A DNA stretch of 64,000 nt, from assembly GCF_051622035.1 (NCBI RefSeq), contig NC_135360.1, positions 3,717,501 through 3,781,500 on the forward strand. Direction: 5' to 3'. This DNA comes from Arctopsyche grandis. Its lineage: Eukaryota; Arthropoda; Insecta; Trichoptera; Hydropsychidae. A program made the translations under genes and the position numbers. Below, one piece after another: positions 1 to 11,531 of the stretch. Position 1 is the first letter of the stretch; every line of letters starts with the position of its first letter. Under the pieces are notes generated by a model. It had not been told where the DNA came from, ran no database searches, and saw only the letters and a program-made list of their open reading frames with translations.

Positions 1-90
1 ATACTAATTATTTCGTTGTTTCTGCCCCGTACGATACATTTGTACATACGTAGTCATCGAGTGATGTATTAATACTGTGTGTTGTCGCAG

Positions 91-3000
91 ATGCTGGGGT
101 GAAATTGTTGCATTCGGCGAAAGGTGTCTTAAAATGTGTATATTTTACGACGCCAGCAATGCAACAGGCGTTCAATGCTGTTCCCCAATTTCTCTGTATT
201 GAGACTGGTATGTGATATAACTGCTTTAATATATTTGAATTGTTTGTTCGTTCGACTATTTTCATTCATGTGATTGTACTTTTTTTCTAGATCTAAGTTA
301 TAGAAGCGCCGTCGTCGGCCAGTCGGATCAAGTGAGACAGACTGTCTGTTTGATCCTCGCTGAAGACGGCAACGGAAGGTCTATAATTGTCAGTGCCGGT
401 ACGTATTATTTGGAAACAGTTTAAACCTCCATTTAAAAAAAATTTGTACATTACAAAAAATTTGCGTGCATTTCTAAATGACGGATACATATTGCATTAG
501 AATGTTTGTTTTGATCATTGAAAAAAATATTTGCTACTTAAAAAGTGGATGAAATGTGCATTAGAATGACGGACGAACTGTATCCGCAACGCCGCGAATA
601 CCAAAATACGAACCAACGTTTGGTTAGGTTGAATTTATTTATGGTTTGGTTAGGTGGGTTTTATTTATTTAAGACTAGCTGAAGCCGGCATGCGTTGCAA
701 TGCCAGAATAAGGCATGCAATTCCCGTTCCCTTCGCGTTTCCATTCCCGTTTCAAGTGACAACGTCTCTTCAATGTCGTGTCGTCATAAACCAACTGGTA
801 ACGTGGTTACCAATGAACACATTTCCTTGACTACACAATGGCGCTTCAAATTCTAACGTCGATAATACGAATTACGAATGGTAATTACGAATATTATTAT
901 TAAGAGGTTTTTTTTTTCACAGTAAGCTTCCCGGACATGCATACAACAAATCCTGAAAGTTCCATCGTAATCGGTTCAGTAGTTTAGGAGCCTATTCGAG
1001 ACAGACAAACATTAATTTTTATACAGTTGACAGTTGTCAATAGCCGAAGACGGCAACGTTGCCACTTTTTGTATCTATTCTAATGCTAAAATCTAGTTTT
1101 TCGAATGATCGTTTCATATTTTTTAATGGTCACTTTATAATGCCCAACTATTTTATTTGATGCACAATACGAGATTGTTTAATGCACCGAAAATAATGCA
1201 AATTTTTAATGCACAAACATTTTTTTTTTAAATACAAAGTATTTATCTCAATGTACAGTTGAATCGTACCCGTATTATTTCTCATGAGACTTATACTGAA
1301 TTTCATGTACAAAGGCATTGTTGTTTAATAATGAATTATCTCATATATTGTATTGTTTCAGGTATTTCCACAGTCGGCGACAACATCAGATGGCTGTTGG
1401 AAACATTCAAATCGTGCAATCCCGCTTGGAGACAGGTCCGATGTGTGATAGCCGAACCTGGACACAACACCGAGGTTTCACATTGCTTCAATCGAAATAG
1501 TCCCCATATTGCAGAACGCGAATTACCAATATTAACCGGATCTTATCCGTTTTAGGCGATTAAAGCAAGTTTTTCGGGCGCACACGTGTGTTGCAACGCT
1601 TGGCAGGCCGCTCGCTGGGCTTCGAGATACGCCGTACCACCAGCTTCGGTGCAGTTGTTGCGCACGTACGTTGATGCTCTCCTCAAGGGTGAAGAACCTG
1701 ATCAAAATAAGGTATTAACTTGTATGTTTGTTGTACCGGGTGTCGGTTTTGATCGTCTTGTATTGAAATGTGGGTTTTATTTGTAGGTACGTCGTTTGGT
1801 CGGTGGAGCGACTTTGACGAGACTACCTCGACTCTTGGATAAAGATAATTTGACGAATCTCATACACAATGTAAGCTCTGTTAAATATGAACAGATTGAC
1901 TGTATTTTGCCTTACGGAACTATTTAATACGATACAAGGAATTATATATTATGATTCAATGTTGCACATTTATGTAGTAACGTTGAGCTTAACTTCCTTA
2001 TAGAGTTGAAGATGCTAACAAATTACATCTGTTTGTTAGTTCTGTTGGGCAAAAATGTGTCTAAATTTAAATGAAATATACATATGTTCTAATTGAATGA
2101 AAACTTTGTTGATTAGGGCTTGGAAAAGGTTCTGCGACGGTTTGAACCGCTCGAAATCAGTCCTGGCCTTCAGCCTGAAGAGTTTGTAACGTTTTTCTTC
2201 AACGCCGTCAAATCAATGGAGGGAGAGAGGCGAGCCATTGCCATTAGCCGTCTACAGGTAATATAAACGACATAGCATGTCGAATAATGCCTATAAAATG
2301 AAACAATTCGAGACTAACTTAAAAATATTATTAAATATACACAGTTAAGTTTGTACTTGACTGAAAATCATTGAAAAATAAGTTATTTTTGAGTTGTGTC
2401 ACTTTGTGGTAGTGTAGATGGTTCATTTTTAAATTGATTCTTTGCCTTTTATAGGAGACGATAAATTTGAAGCAGTCTCCGACAGACACGCTGACGCAAT
2501 ACGCTTATTATTTAATACATCAACAGACATTGCTCGCCCAGCAGAGTATAGACCAGCAGCAGAATAGGTGACTATATGTATTCATTTATTTATTTATATT
2601 TTACTTTGGAAAATGCGGAATAGTCAATTTTATTATATTTGCCTATGATGCTGTATTTGGCAATTTGATGAGGAACAATGAAATCGGCTAAATTTATAGG
2701 AAATGATCGACTTGGAGTCATAAATATCCAATTCTGACTTGCAGCACTACATACAGGCCCGCCCCGAGGGCATATGGCACCCTTAGGCAATTGGTTTCAG
2801 CGCCCCCTTCAATTTTTAAACAATAAATTTCGTAAAAGTTCTTGAAATTGAATGTTGAAGAAAAATATATTAAGACAAAAACAAAAATATTTATTCAAAA
2901 TAGGCACGTTTTATGTATAAAAATGAAGACATTAACACTATGGCGGCCGCTGACTCATATTTGTATCATGTTGGGTGCACAACGCTTACTGGCCGCTGAT

Positions 3001-4334
3001 ACATATATGATTCACGACTGCGCGAATATATTTTTCGTGCAGAATAAATTTCAGCTGATATATATTTGTATCATTGGCCACAAACGATTGACGCAAACTT
3101 AATTATATTCAACTTAATTTTTCTGCTTGAAGTAACAATACTGATTGTAAAATATTATAATTTACGAGGAACGCAGAAAGTTGACTGTCAAATATCAACG
3201 ACTCACGAATAAAACTTGTAAAATAGCAAACTGTCGTCGGTACAAATGGTAATTTGGAATTGTATTTTATAAAAAATACTGCTGAAACATATGTACGTAT
3301 GTATATATACATACATACATACATATCAGGGATGGATTTGATTCACGAAATCATATCCGAAAGAAGAAATGTTACTATAAAATTCTTCAATTCATTGTGG
3401 AATATAAATTAACACGATGGCGGCCGCTGACTCATATTTGTATCTTGTTGGGTGCACAAAGCTTAGTGGCCGCTGGTACATAGTATATGATTTACGACTG
3501 CGCAAACTGTTTCAGTCCGCTGATATATTTTTGTATCACGTTTGCGTCAATCGTTTGTGGCCGATGATACAAATATATATCAGCTAATTTTCAATTTAAT
3601 AATCAAAAATAGAAAAAAGGGGGCGCCTCATAGATCCCCTTGTCTATGGCGCCCTAGGTACGTGCACCTTTGAGCCGGCCCCGACTACACATAATTCTCT
3701 GAATACATTCTTTTCAATCAAAGTCAACCCACGGGATCGAACCCGGCAACCTCTGGTGGTTAGTATTAACGCTAGCCGCTGGCTAAATATATGTCCAAGT
3801 TTATATCCGAACATTGCAAACTGCATACGAGTATTGTATAAATGTATTTTTTATTGTTTATTTTCAGTAAGGAGACGAACGATTACTTGAGCACGTTTGC
3901 GACCTCCACTCAAGAGTGTTTGTGTCCTTTTGGAAGAGTCTTTCGATTGCCGTGTCGTCACATTTTAATGTTGACTTCGGAACTCAAGGTATTGACAATA
4001 TTCCAATTATATCCAATCAAGCCTCTGTCTGCCGAATAACGTCGTTTGCAATTTATTCCGAGGCTGCAGAACGCATTGTCGATGACATTTGATCGACGAT
4101 CTGTTCGGCCGTATCTTAGCCGGGTACATTCAAAATGCTTCGGCATCCGACAGGTATTAAATGTGGAGTACGATGTGTTTCAGGTCAAGTCGCATATACC
4201 CTTCGAACTGAGATGGACCGTCTTCCACTGTCTGTTTGGTTGCGAAATGGAAGCCACAACTATAAGTCATAGCCCCAAACAAGCGTCTTCCGGTGGAGAT
4301 CAAGGTACTATATTATCAGCGTTATTACCCCACA

Positions 4335-4369
<35 letters not shown>

Positions 4370-4645
4370 TGATGTTGTTACATTGAGTTTGTTGTATTTT
4401 TCCAGGTGATTCCGGACAGTTGGATCAGCAACATATAAAGCAAGAGTATTTGATGGCGCCGAGAGAAGGCCAAGTAATTTATATCGTTCGTTGATGTATT
4501 GATGATCGTAGATCGTAGTGGCGGTGAAGTAATGTCGAATGGAATGTTTTAGGTCATATTTTGTACTCCGACTAGCGGAACGTTCTCGACGACGTCGGAG
4601 GGAGTCCAATTCATCAAGACAGAGCCCACGACGCAGCCGGCGTAG
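91..4645 (+). CDS. SWIM zinc-finger protein, ZSWIM1/ZSWIM3-like (5' partial)
   Basis: About 410 residues are visible; the first exon here starts in mid-codon, so the N-terminus lies left of the window. Exons: 91-207, 291-398, 1362-1474, 1556-1711, 1787-1870, 2118-2257, 2455-2567, 3868-3988, 4184-4304, 4406-4473, 4553-4645 (stop TAG); the 2118-2257 boundaries may be off by one. The early exons resemble the MULE-transposase-like fold of ZSWIM1/3 (a segment with FTTPAMQQAF, later CNPAWRQV). Exon 3868-3988 carries a SWIM motif C-x-C-x9-C-x-H (CLC...PCRH), a zinc-binding module, and is followed by ELRWT as in the family. A C-terminal VQFIKTEP could be a sumoylation-type site (inference). The family is thought to descend from a domesticated Mutator-like transposase and its biochemical role is poorly known. 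The 1475-1555 intron uses a weak GTTTCA donor; without it a TAG would interrupt the frame. Confidence 0.75.
399..1361. repeat. Repeat-filled intron, including a Helitron-like end
   Basis: This is an intron of the SWIM gene. At 675 the reverse strand shows a Helitron-style 3' end (GCCGGCTTCAGCTAG followed by T). The stretch about 675-1040 resembles Helitron body sequence on the minus strand. Positions 1015-1258 recur at 57847-58443 in the COG7 intron, with the same run of TGCATTA-like motifs. At 600-660 a GGTTAGGTTGAATTTATTTA-like unit is repeated. No coding sequence is visible. Confidence 0.5.
2648..3795 (-). mobile_element. tRNA-derived SINE, split by a later hAT-like insertion
   Basis: The 3' part (2648-2753) and the tRNA-like head (3684 to about 3795) read on the minus strand as one SINE. 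They align with the uninterrupted copy at 17570-17783. The head carries a B-box-like GGTTCGATCCC. The break falls at the ACTACA stretch of the intact copy. It lies in the intron between SWIM-gene exons 2455-2567 and 3868-3988. Confidence 0.6.
2754..3683. mobile_element. Non-autonomous hAT-like element inside a SINE
   Basis: It is flanked by a near-perfect 8-bp duplication, ACTACATA (2746-2753) and ACTACACA (3684-3691). The ends are GC-rich, related to each other and imperfectly inverted (CAGGCCCGCCCC on the left; CGGGGCCGGCTC on the right, reverse complement). No transposase is recognisable. An internal block is present twice (2938-3100 and 3416-3580), both beginning GGCGGCCGCTGACTCATATT. The class rests on 8-bp duplication length and terminal style. 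Confidence 0.5.
4336..4369. repeat. (GT)n microsatellite
   Basis: About 16 GT units lie in the SWIM-gene intron between exons 4184-4304 and 4406-4473. They are likely length-polymorphic. Confidence 0.9.
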
Positions 4646-5059
4646 CAACAAATGCTACGTTGAGACGTGCCGTTCGTCGCGAGACAATAACTTTCCGAGT
4701 GTGTGTAAATGTGTCTTAGGTTTAAATAGTTTAATCTATCCGTATGTGTAGATATTTTACGTGTATTTCTTTTTATCGAATGATGATCTGAATGGGGATG
4801 AGACGAGGAATATTCTGGTTTTAGTTTGGTAACGGTCGGTGTAAAATGAACGGTTGGGAATTCGACTATATATATATATAATATATACGCTATCATTTAA
4901 AAAAAATAATTCAAGTCAAATTATTTCTGTTAATTTGGCAGTAGATGAAACTCTACGATTCATTCCACGTGGATAGGCAGTAGGTAGAATAATTCGCGAT
5001 TGCTGTTGGTCAGAAAGATGCGCAATTCCGATTGATAAGTCAGAAGATTTTAGCCGAGC

Positions 5060-5331
5060 AATACCTGGTAGCATGTTTTCCTTTCTACGGGCAAGTTAAT
5101 TGAAATGGATGTATGCTTCATTTTTCTTTTCATTTTATATATGTTGCACCGAATCCGTGAAATCGGCAAAAATTGACAAATTCATGAAAAGTGCAAGCCC
5201 ATTGCTTTATTCATCGAATGGGCAAGTCGGCAAGTTTTCATGAATTCGACAATTTTTTTCCAATACTAATGGCATGTTTTTCTTTCCACTGGCAAGTTAA
5301 TTGAAATGGATGTATGCTTAATTTTTCGTTT

Positions 5332-5389
<58 letters not shown>

Positions 5390-5545
5390 CATCGAATCCG
5401 TGAAATTGCCTATTGCGTGAAATCGGCAAAAATTGACAAATTTATAAAACGTGCAAGCCCATTGCTTTATTCATCAAATGGGCAAGTTGGTAAATTTTCA
5501 TGAATTCGGCAATTTTTTGCCGATTTTCGGCAAATTCGGTGTAAC
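5060..5545. repeat. Tandem duplication (~200 bp units) with a TA microsatellite
   Basis: Two diverged copies of one unit occur at about 5074-5250 and 5272-5515. Both begin near CTGGCAAGTTAATTGAAATGG-like sequence and share the GTGCAAGCCCATTGCTTTAT and CATGAATTCG stretches. The second copy contains a long (TA)n run at 5337-5385 where the first has only a short TATATAT. It lies downstream of the SWIM-gene stop and could be 3' UTR or intergenic. Confidence 0.7.
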
Positions 5546-7390
5546 ATATACATATCACAGTTAAAACTAGACAATTCCTTGTTATTTACTATGTATGTTT
5601 GAAAGTATACATGCCTTTATATGATTATGTTCTTTAACGATTCTCTTTCTTTGTGTTAGTTTTTTTTATGTTACCAGAATTGATTCCGAACATGTCATTG
5701 AGATGAAAATTTATTTATTAAATTCGAATTACATATGTATATATTTTACATAAGCCAGTATACTTCGTTTACTATTCAATCCAAATAGTATGCAAACTAA
5801 TGATTCTTTTTCGATTATTATAAATTTTAATATATGTAGTTGATATAAGTGTGCGTGTGTGTATGTAAATAAATATACTTACAATTGAATGTGCGTTAAT
5901 GCTATAAAAAACTATCGGATAAGAGATACAAATGACCACTAACACGAAAGCCAAAGTGTGAAACGTAAAGGAAGTATGTAAAAAAAAAAAAGTAGTGTAA
6001 ATACTATTAAAATGTAGTGTTTTTTCTGTAAAGTTAACGGATGTTTAGTCTGTCGTTTCTCATATACATACATACATAATATATACATGTGCAGATTGTT
6101 GAACATTTTTTATTTATCAATTTGTACTAGCGTAAGTTATCATAGACGTTTTGATAAAAGATTCGTATCATTACGAACGTGAAAAAGTAGAGAAACATTT
6201 ACATTCATTTTTCGAATTTTATTTTGCATAAATACTGCGTAACTTAATTATTGTATCGATAGAATTTCACTCATAGCAATATACATGTGTACATATTTTT
6301 AAGTTTGACATACATATCCTTAAAGGTGACACGTCGTCGGCCATAGAATCTTAATTCTGTTGCTATTTATTATGAATCGTTTCACTCAAGTGTGTTTTAG
6401 ATTAATGTACTGATTTTTTTCTCTTGATAGGTCTAATTGTTGTATTTACGTATATGTATAATAGCGACAGTATCGTAATTATCTTTTTTTTTTTCGTTTA
6501 TGTATTTCAGTACATATATTGCAACATAATCTTTTGTGTTATTATTCCATTTGAAATTTACTACTTATTATATAAATATGTAACGACAGTTGAACGGGGC
6601 AGTTTTTTTGCACGAGCAAGTGTAAATAGTATTTCTTATCATTAGATGTAATAGCACGTTGAAAGTAAGATTGAATTTTGTCTTTAATTATCATGTTTTT
6701 ATACATACAAAAGTAAATATATATATAAAATAAAATAAATTAAAAATTATTTGTAAATAAATTTATCCAAAATAATGATTGTCTTTTATTTCAAATAAAA
6801 AAAAACAAGAACTTAAATAAAAATTTAAGAAGAAAAAAAATTTCATTTGTTTTATTATTTAAAATTTCTATACATACATATATGAGCTAAAAATTACTTA
6901 TAAGAAAATGAGATTGTTTGAAACCCAAAAAAAAATGCATAGGAACGAGAAAATATTTGTTAATGTAAAATAATCACATTGTATAGAATGGTAACGACCC
7001 TGCGGCGACCATCCAAACGGAGACCACAGCGTCGGTGTTACATCTACATATCCTTAACGTTAAATATCGGTGGGTTACATATATAGTAAAATATACATAG
7101 ACTAGTTATGACGACTTGACATAAATTATAATATATATATATATAAATTTATGGGGGTGTCAGTTGTGCGTTACGCTGACAATTTTGATCGATATGTACG
7201 AGGGTGAGTCAATGTCTATGTTTATTACTGGTACCCAAGCTTGAGGTTTGGTAACATTGTATAGTCTTCATACTGAAATGAAATATAACATTAATTACAT
7301 CTAATTTTATATGCTCTTAGTGACAAGCCTGAACAGGATAGTACTTTCAAATGTTATTCAGCTTCTTCATAAAAAGAGAGAGCTTCCTAG
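5546..7390. other. AT-rich stretch without a recognisable gene
   Basis: This is low-complexity AT-rich sequence with short TA and A/T runs. Open frames are short and resemble no known protein. Part of it may be 3' UTR of the SWIM gene, but no decisive polyadenylation site could be picked. Confidence 0.6.
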
Positions 7391-7590
7391 AGTAAGATGG
7401 TATATATTGGCCACATCAGGTCATGGATGGGTCCAGAACATCAGGTCATGGATGGGGCTTGGACTCGAAAATTGTATCGGCTTTCCCATGATAGGGTGAA
7501 ATTCGCAATGGCCATAAACGATGGTTGCCCATGGTAGTCGTCTACGTCCGAATACGGATTCAGCATTAGAAAAAGAAATGCGAGAACCTT
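7391..7590 (+). mobile_element. 3'-end remnant of an RTE-type LINE
   Basis: The block around GTCCGAATACGGATTCAGC, followed by an A/G-rich tail, resembles the C-terminal coding end of the RTE copy at 8759-9719 (VRMRTRH and stop). It also resembles the reverse-strand block at 20785-20840. A ~26-bp direct duplication (ACATCAGGTCATGGATGGG) lies at about 7417-7460. Confidence 0.4.
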
Positions 7591-7644
7591 GTTAACCATA
7601 ACCACTATACTTTCTAAAATAATTTATCATTTTTTATAGATTAA

Positions 7645-8045
7645 ATGTGCGTCAGGAGTCTTCTATGGAAGCTTTGGGCGACAAGTCTGTAGCGCGGCTG
7701 TCTTCCATAGAATTTCTGAACTTAACAAGGGATTTTGAGGCTAATATGCGCCTATTTCAACTGTTTTAAGGTTCAAAGTTGGTTGAATATATTACTGTTA
7801 ATCTATTCAATTTGCTTAAAATGAATATATAGCAGTCAAAAATTAGTTTTTTGTGGAACCATACTGAAACCTTGTTTATGAATGATTATTTGACAACTAA
7901 TACAAAACTACGAGATATACTTTGTGTTAATTAACATATCTGGTTACTTGAGTAAATATTAAAATCTGTATTTAAGGTCGAAAACTCGATTGCCAAATTC
8001 GCGAAAAAGGTGCCGCGTTCAGGGCTTGTGCCGCGGGCAAAGGGT
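7645..8045 (+). mobile_element. piggyBac-type MITE (TTAA family), degraded copy
   Basis: It is flanked by TTAA at 7641-7644 and 8046-8049. The right terminus GCCGCGGGCAAAGGG is intact and the left terminus is eroded. The interior matches the better copies at 17030, 34534 and 43154, but lacks the segment that holds TGACGTCA in them. Confidence 0.7.
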
Positions 8046-8283
8046 TAAGAAGATTTTCAGTTTGAGATAGTCGGTATAGTTACGACTTTAGACATTTAAA
8101 GGTGTTATTTTCTGCAAAAGACTTACAATTATGGAATAAATACATTGAAAATGATGTCTATTTTAATCGGAACAAAGTTTACAGTTGTGTTTTTGTGGCT
8201 TGACTCGCCCTCGTACCTTTGAAATTAAATAATAAACTGTTATTGCATTATATCACAACGTTGGGCAGGTTCAGTCAAAGATT

Positions 8284-10314
8284 TCACGACTTGAGCAGTG
8301 GGATTTTGTTCCATATGCTGTGAATTCGCGACTTTTCATCAAAGAGACTCCGCACAAATACCACCTGCAATTAAATTTTCAAATATTAAACAGTCAATGA
8401 AACATGCAAAGGCTTGTGACTGAATGAATACATACTTGCAAAAGACCGATGGTGAGCACTGCTGCAGCGTTGGAAGCCGAGCATACTGTGACTCGTAACA
8501 GACTACGAGCTGCGGCGTGATCGTCGCGAGCTGAACGCGCCGCTACGGCCTCTTGCAAACGCCTCGCTTTGGCCAATTGAATGGAGACACGGTTGGCGAC
8601 TTCAGTCAAGTCTTCGCCGAACTTATCGTGCTGCGAATCCTCTTCATCGCCGTCTGCAGCTTTGGGGTGGTCCTCTTCGCTATTATCGGTCTCATCGTCG
8701 ATCAGAAGATCGAAATAAACCTAAGAGTGTATTTAATAATGATTGCCTATATAACAAATGCCTATATATCACTGATGAGGTTCCTATAGAACGGGGCGTC
8801 AGGCAAGGATGCATCCTATCACCTACTCTTTTTAACACCTACACCGAATCCATCTTCCACGATGCTCTCCAAGAGGCGGAGGGCATCAAGGTGGGCGGCG
8901 AGACGATCACCAATATAAGATATGCTGATGACACGGCACTAGTCGCTGAAAATTTAGCAGACCTGCAAAGATCTCTAGACCGTGTACATCAAGAAAGCAA
9001 TCGAAGAGGTCTGCGCATAAATCTAAAGAAGACAAAATTTATGATAGTAGATAGAATGCAAACAGACACCGGGAATCTAACCTTGGATGGAGAGGTGATA
9101 GAAAGAGTAAAAAGATTCAAATACCTGGGTACCTGGCTGAATGAAGAGATGGACCCAGATGAAGATCTAAGAATCCGCATCGAGATGGCTAGAACAGCAT
9201 TTGTAAAAAGGAAGGCGGCGCTAACAAACAAGCATCTCAATCTTCATACGCGGTTGAGATTCGCGAAGAGCTACATTTGGACAGTATTACTACACGGATG
9301 TGAGACGTGGACTCTGAAAACCAAGATGATCAGCCGCATTGAGGCTTTTGAGATGTGGGTCTATAGGCGTATGCTGAAGATTCCGTGGACCAAAAAGATA
9401 TCAAACGAAGCTGTCCTCGGCATGATGGGGAGAGGCAGGGAACTTGTTTCTGTCATCAAGCGGAGAAATATGGAGTACCTCGGACACACGATACGGGGTC
9501 CAAAATACGAATTTCTCCGTTTGATAACCATGGGGAAAATAGAAGGAAAAAAATGGATTGGCAGGAAAAAGTTATCTTGGCTTCGAGACATGCGCATGTG
9601 GACCGATATGAGCGCCGAAGAGCTGTTCCGAGCCGCTGAAGACCGATGCGGATATATTCAAATAATCGACGAGGTGGTCGCCAACGTCCGGATGCGGACA
9701 AGGCATTAACAAGAAGAAGATATAACAAAAGAGCAATGGCTGTTTGATCGTACCGTCTTCGAGCTGATGGTGCTGTGAGTATTGTCGAAACAAAAACGAT
9801 AATCTCCAGTTTCCTCCGCTTCGGTTCTAGCCATTCCAGATTGTCGGCGGGTCAGAGCTACGAGGATTCGTTTTGAAGGCCCCGATAGTATAAATCCGAC
9901 ATCTAACGATCCTCTGGTGCTGTCGATTACCTGGATATTTACAATGATCATTTATACCATGCTTTGGTTTTTGGTTTCATTTAATTTGATTGTTGGTTAA
10001 CCTGAAATTCTATATCTATAATCTGCCCCTTATTGGCTTGTTGGTAGAAGCAATCCGACTTTCCTGGATCGACATTAACCGTTAAATCTCGTTCGTATTC
10101 CAAAGATGAATCGATAAAATTACATATGAGTGTGATAAAAATCAATTTCTGAAACAAATAATAGTAGTAACGTTTCAATGATTGTTAGTATTGAATAACG
10201 TAAACAAACCAATTTTTTGTTAATGATGAATTACAATTGGATACGTTTTATGTAATGAATAGTTTATAAATGAAATGATAGGTTCGGTTAACTTACTGCG
10301 TTAAGAGAGATCAT
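8284..10314 (-). CDS. p24-family cargo receptor, TMED1/TMED5-like
   Basis: A predicted 235-residue type I membrane protein of the early secretory pathway; p24 proteins cycle between ER and Golgi and select COPII/COPI cargo. Minus-strand exons: 10297-10314, 10002-10148, 9754-9930, 8436-8720, 8284-8364. The tiny first exon (MISLNA) splices in frame to KLIFITLIC, giving a plausible signal peptide; an alternative ATG at 10178 would need no such exon. A GOLD domain follows, with two cysteines (DCFY and YRFCFDN) spaced as in the family and TISSKTVYFDL at its end. Next come a charged linker, a helical region rich in Ala/Arg, and a membrane segment (AAAVLTIGLLQVVFV). The tail RSLFDEKSR matches the TMED5 class. 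In Drosophila the likely equivalent is opossum, but I assign no symbol. Confidence 0.88.
8759..9719 (+). mobile_element. 5'-truncated RTE-type LINE in a TMED intron
   Basis: It is flanked by a perfect 10-bp duplication, ATATAACAAA, at 8749-8758 and 9720-9729. The element reads open from its first base to a stop at 9709. It encodes reverse-transcriptase motifs RQGCILSPTLFN and YADDTA (catalytic YADD), then the thumb and C-terminal region (YLGTWLNE, HGCETWT, RVPW-like IPWTKK). It ends in (AAG)n. The upstream endonuclease and palm start are missing, typical of aborted reverse transcription. The intact frame and perfect duplication indicate a fairly recent insertion. It is antisense to the host gene. 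Confidence 0.9.
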
Positions 10315-10728
10315 TGTGCCAAGATGATCGATGATTTGCACAGAAACAACTGTCAGTGAGACGGCTAACTAGTGTTGCCATACGTAAGTGGCGTATGCTC
10401 AATTTTAAATATGAGAACACTATAATCGATCAGTTTATAATTAAAAAAATACTTAAATCAATTGGTTACTTAATAATCATTGCTACCAGTTGGTAATGAA
10501 CAGGAAGTACTAAAGATTCTCAGTAATATTTTTACTTTAAAACTGAAGCGGCCAAGGACTATCACGTAGCTAAAATGATGACTTTTTAACCGGTCTCCCT
10601 CACGGTCCCGAATGTGAAACGCCCGAAAACGCAAATATCGGAAGGTAAAGATTGAAAATCGAAAGATCTTAAGTCGAAAGATCAACAAAAAAAAGGTGCA
10701 TGGTAAACGGTACTATGTATATATCTAA

Positions 10729-11531
10729 TCTATAATTTGGAAAGAGACTTTGTATGTATCCTTGGTCATCGTCGTCGTCGTCGTCTTCTTCGTCTTCTTC
10801 GTCTTCTTCGTCGTCCGTAGATCGGTGACGTCATCGAACACGTGATTCGTTTTTTTTTTTTCGATCCATGGGCGCCGATTTGTTTTTTTCGATTCAATGG
10901 ATTCACCCCCGCGGGGGCGCAAGGCGAGTAGTTTCATGGGGCCCCGCCAGGGGCGCCACAAGGGGCGCAGCCTCGTGGGGCCCCGAAGGGGGCCCGGGGA
11001 GCCCAGCCTCATGGGGCGCAGCCCCATGGGGCTCAAAAGGGGGCGCAGCTTTATGGGGCACAGCCTTATCGGCCGCAGCCTTATGGGGCGCAACCTTATG
11101 GGGCGCAGTCTTATGGGTCGCAGTCTTATGGGGCGCTGTCTTATGGGGCGCAGCCTTATGGGGCGCCGCCTTATGGAGCTTAGCCGCATGGGGCCCCAAA
11201 GGGGGCACAAGGGGGCGCAGCCTCCTGGGGCGCAGCCTTATGAGGCGAAGCCCTAAACGGCAACTGATCATGGGGGCGAAGCCCTAAACGGCAATTGCTC
11301 ATGGGGGCGTGGAGGGGCGAAGCCCTAGAAGGCAAAGGCTCAGGGGGGCGCCGAGGGCGAAGCCCTAGAAGGCAAAAAAAAATTTTTGATTTTTTTTTTT
11401 TAATTTTTTTTTTGATTTTTTTTTTTAAATTTTTAAATTTTTTTTTTTTTAATTTAATGTTTACTATTAGCTTAGTCATGTTTAAGCGGTTTATATTATA
11501 AACACTGAGCGAAGCCGGGTAATACAGCTAG
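10729..11531 (+). mobile_element. Non-autonomous Helitron carrying a GC-rich minisatellite
   Basis: It begins TCTATAATTTGGAAAGAGAC after an A and ends GAAGCCGGGTAATACAGCTAG before a T, the Helitron insertion pattern. Its ~75-bp 3' end is very similar to that of the 209-bp copy at 43711-43919. It contains trinucleotide runs (10768-10815), a GC-rich block (10900-11375) and T-rich tracts (11377-11450). Confidence 0.7.
10925..11375 (+). repeat. 15-bp minisatellite (GGGGCGCAGCCTTAT-like)
   Basis: Diverged tandem units of about 15 bp run from roughly 10970 to 11200, flanked by related GGGGCGAAGCCCTA units to 11370. Because 15 is a multiple of three, every frame on both strands stays open (for example LMGRSLMGRS). 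I treat those frames as artefacts of the repeat, not genes. Confidence 0.8.

Noticed and set aside
4046-4165. Candidate extra exon of the ZSWIM-like gene (frame reading MQFIPRLQNAL)
   Set aside because: Donor at 3989 and acceptor at 4183 join in phase 0 to a family-like sequence; including this frame gives no in-phase acceptor.
10868-11287. Long open frames with LMGRS or KAAPH repeats on both strands
   Set aside because: They follow from a 15-bp minisatellite (a multiple of three), so all frames stay open; no start context or protein similarity.
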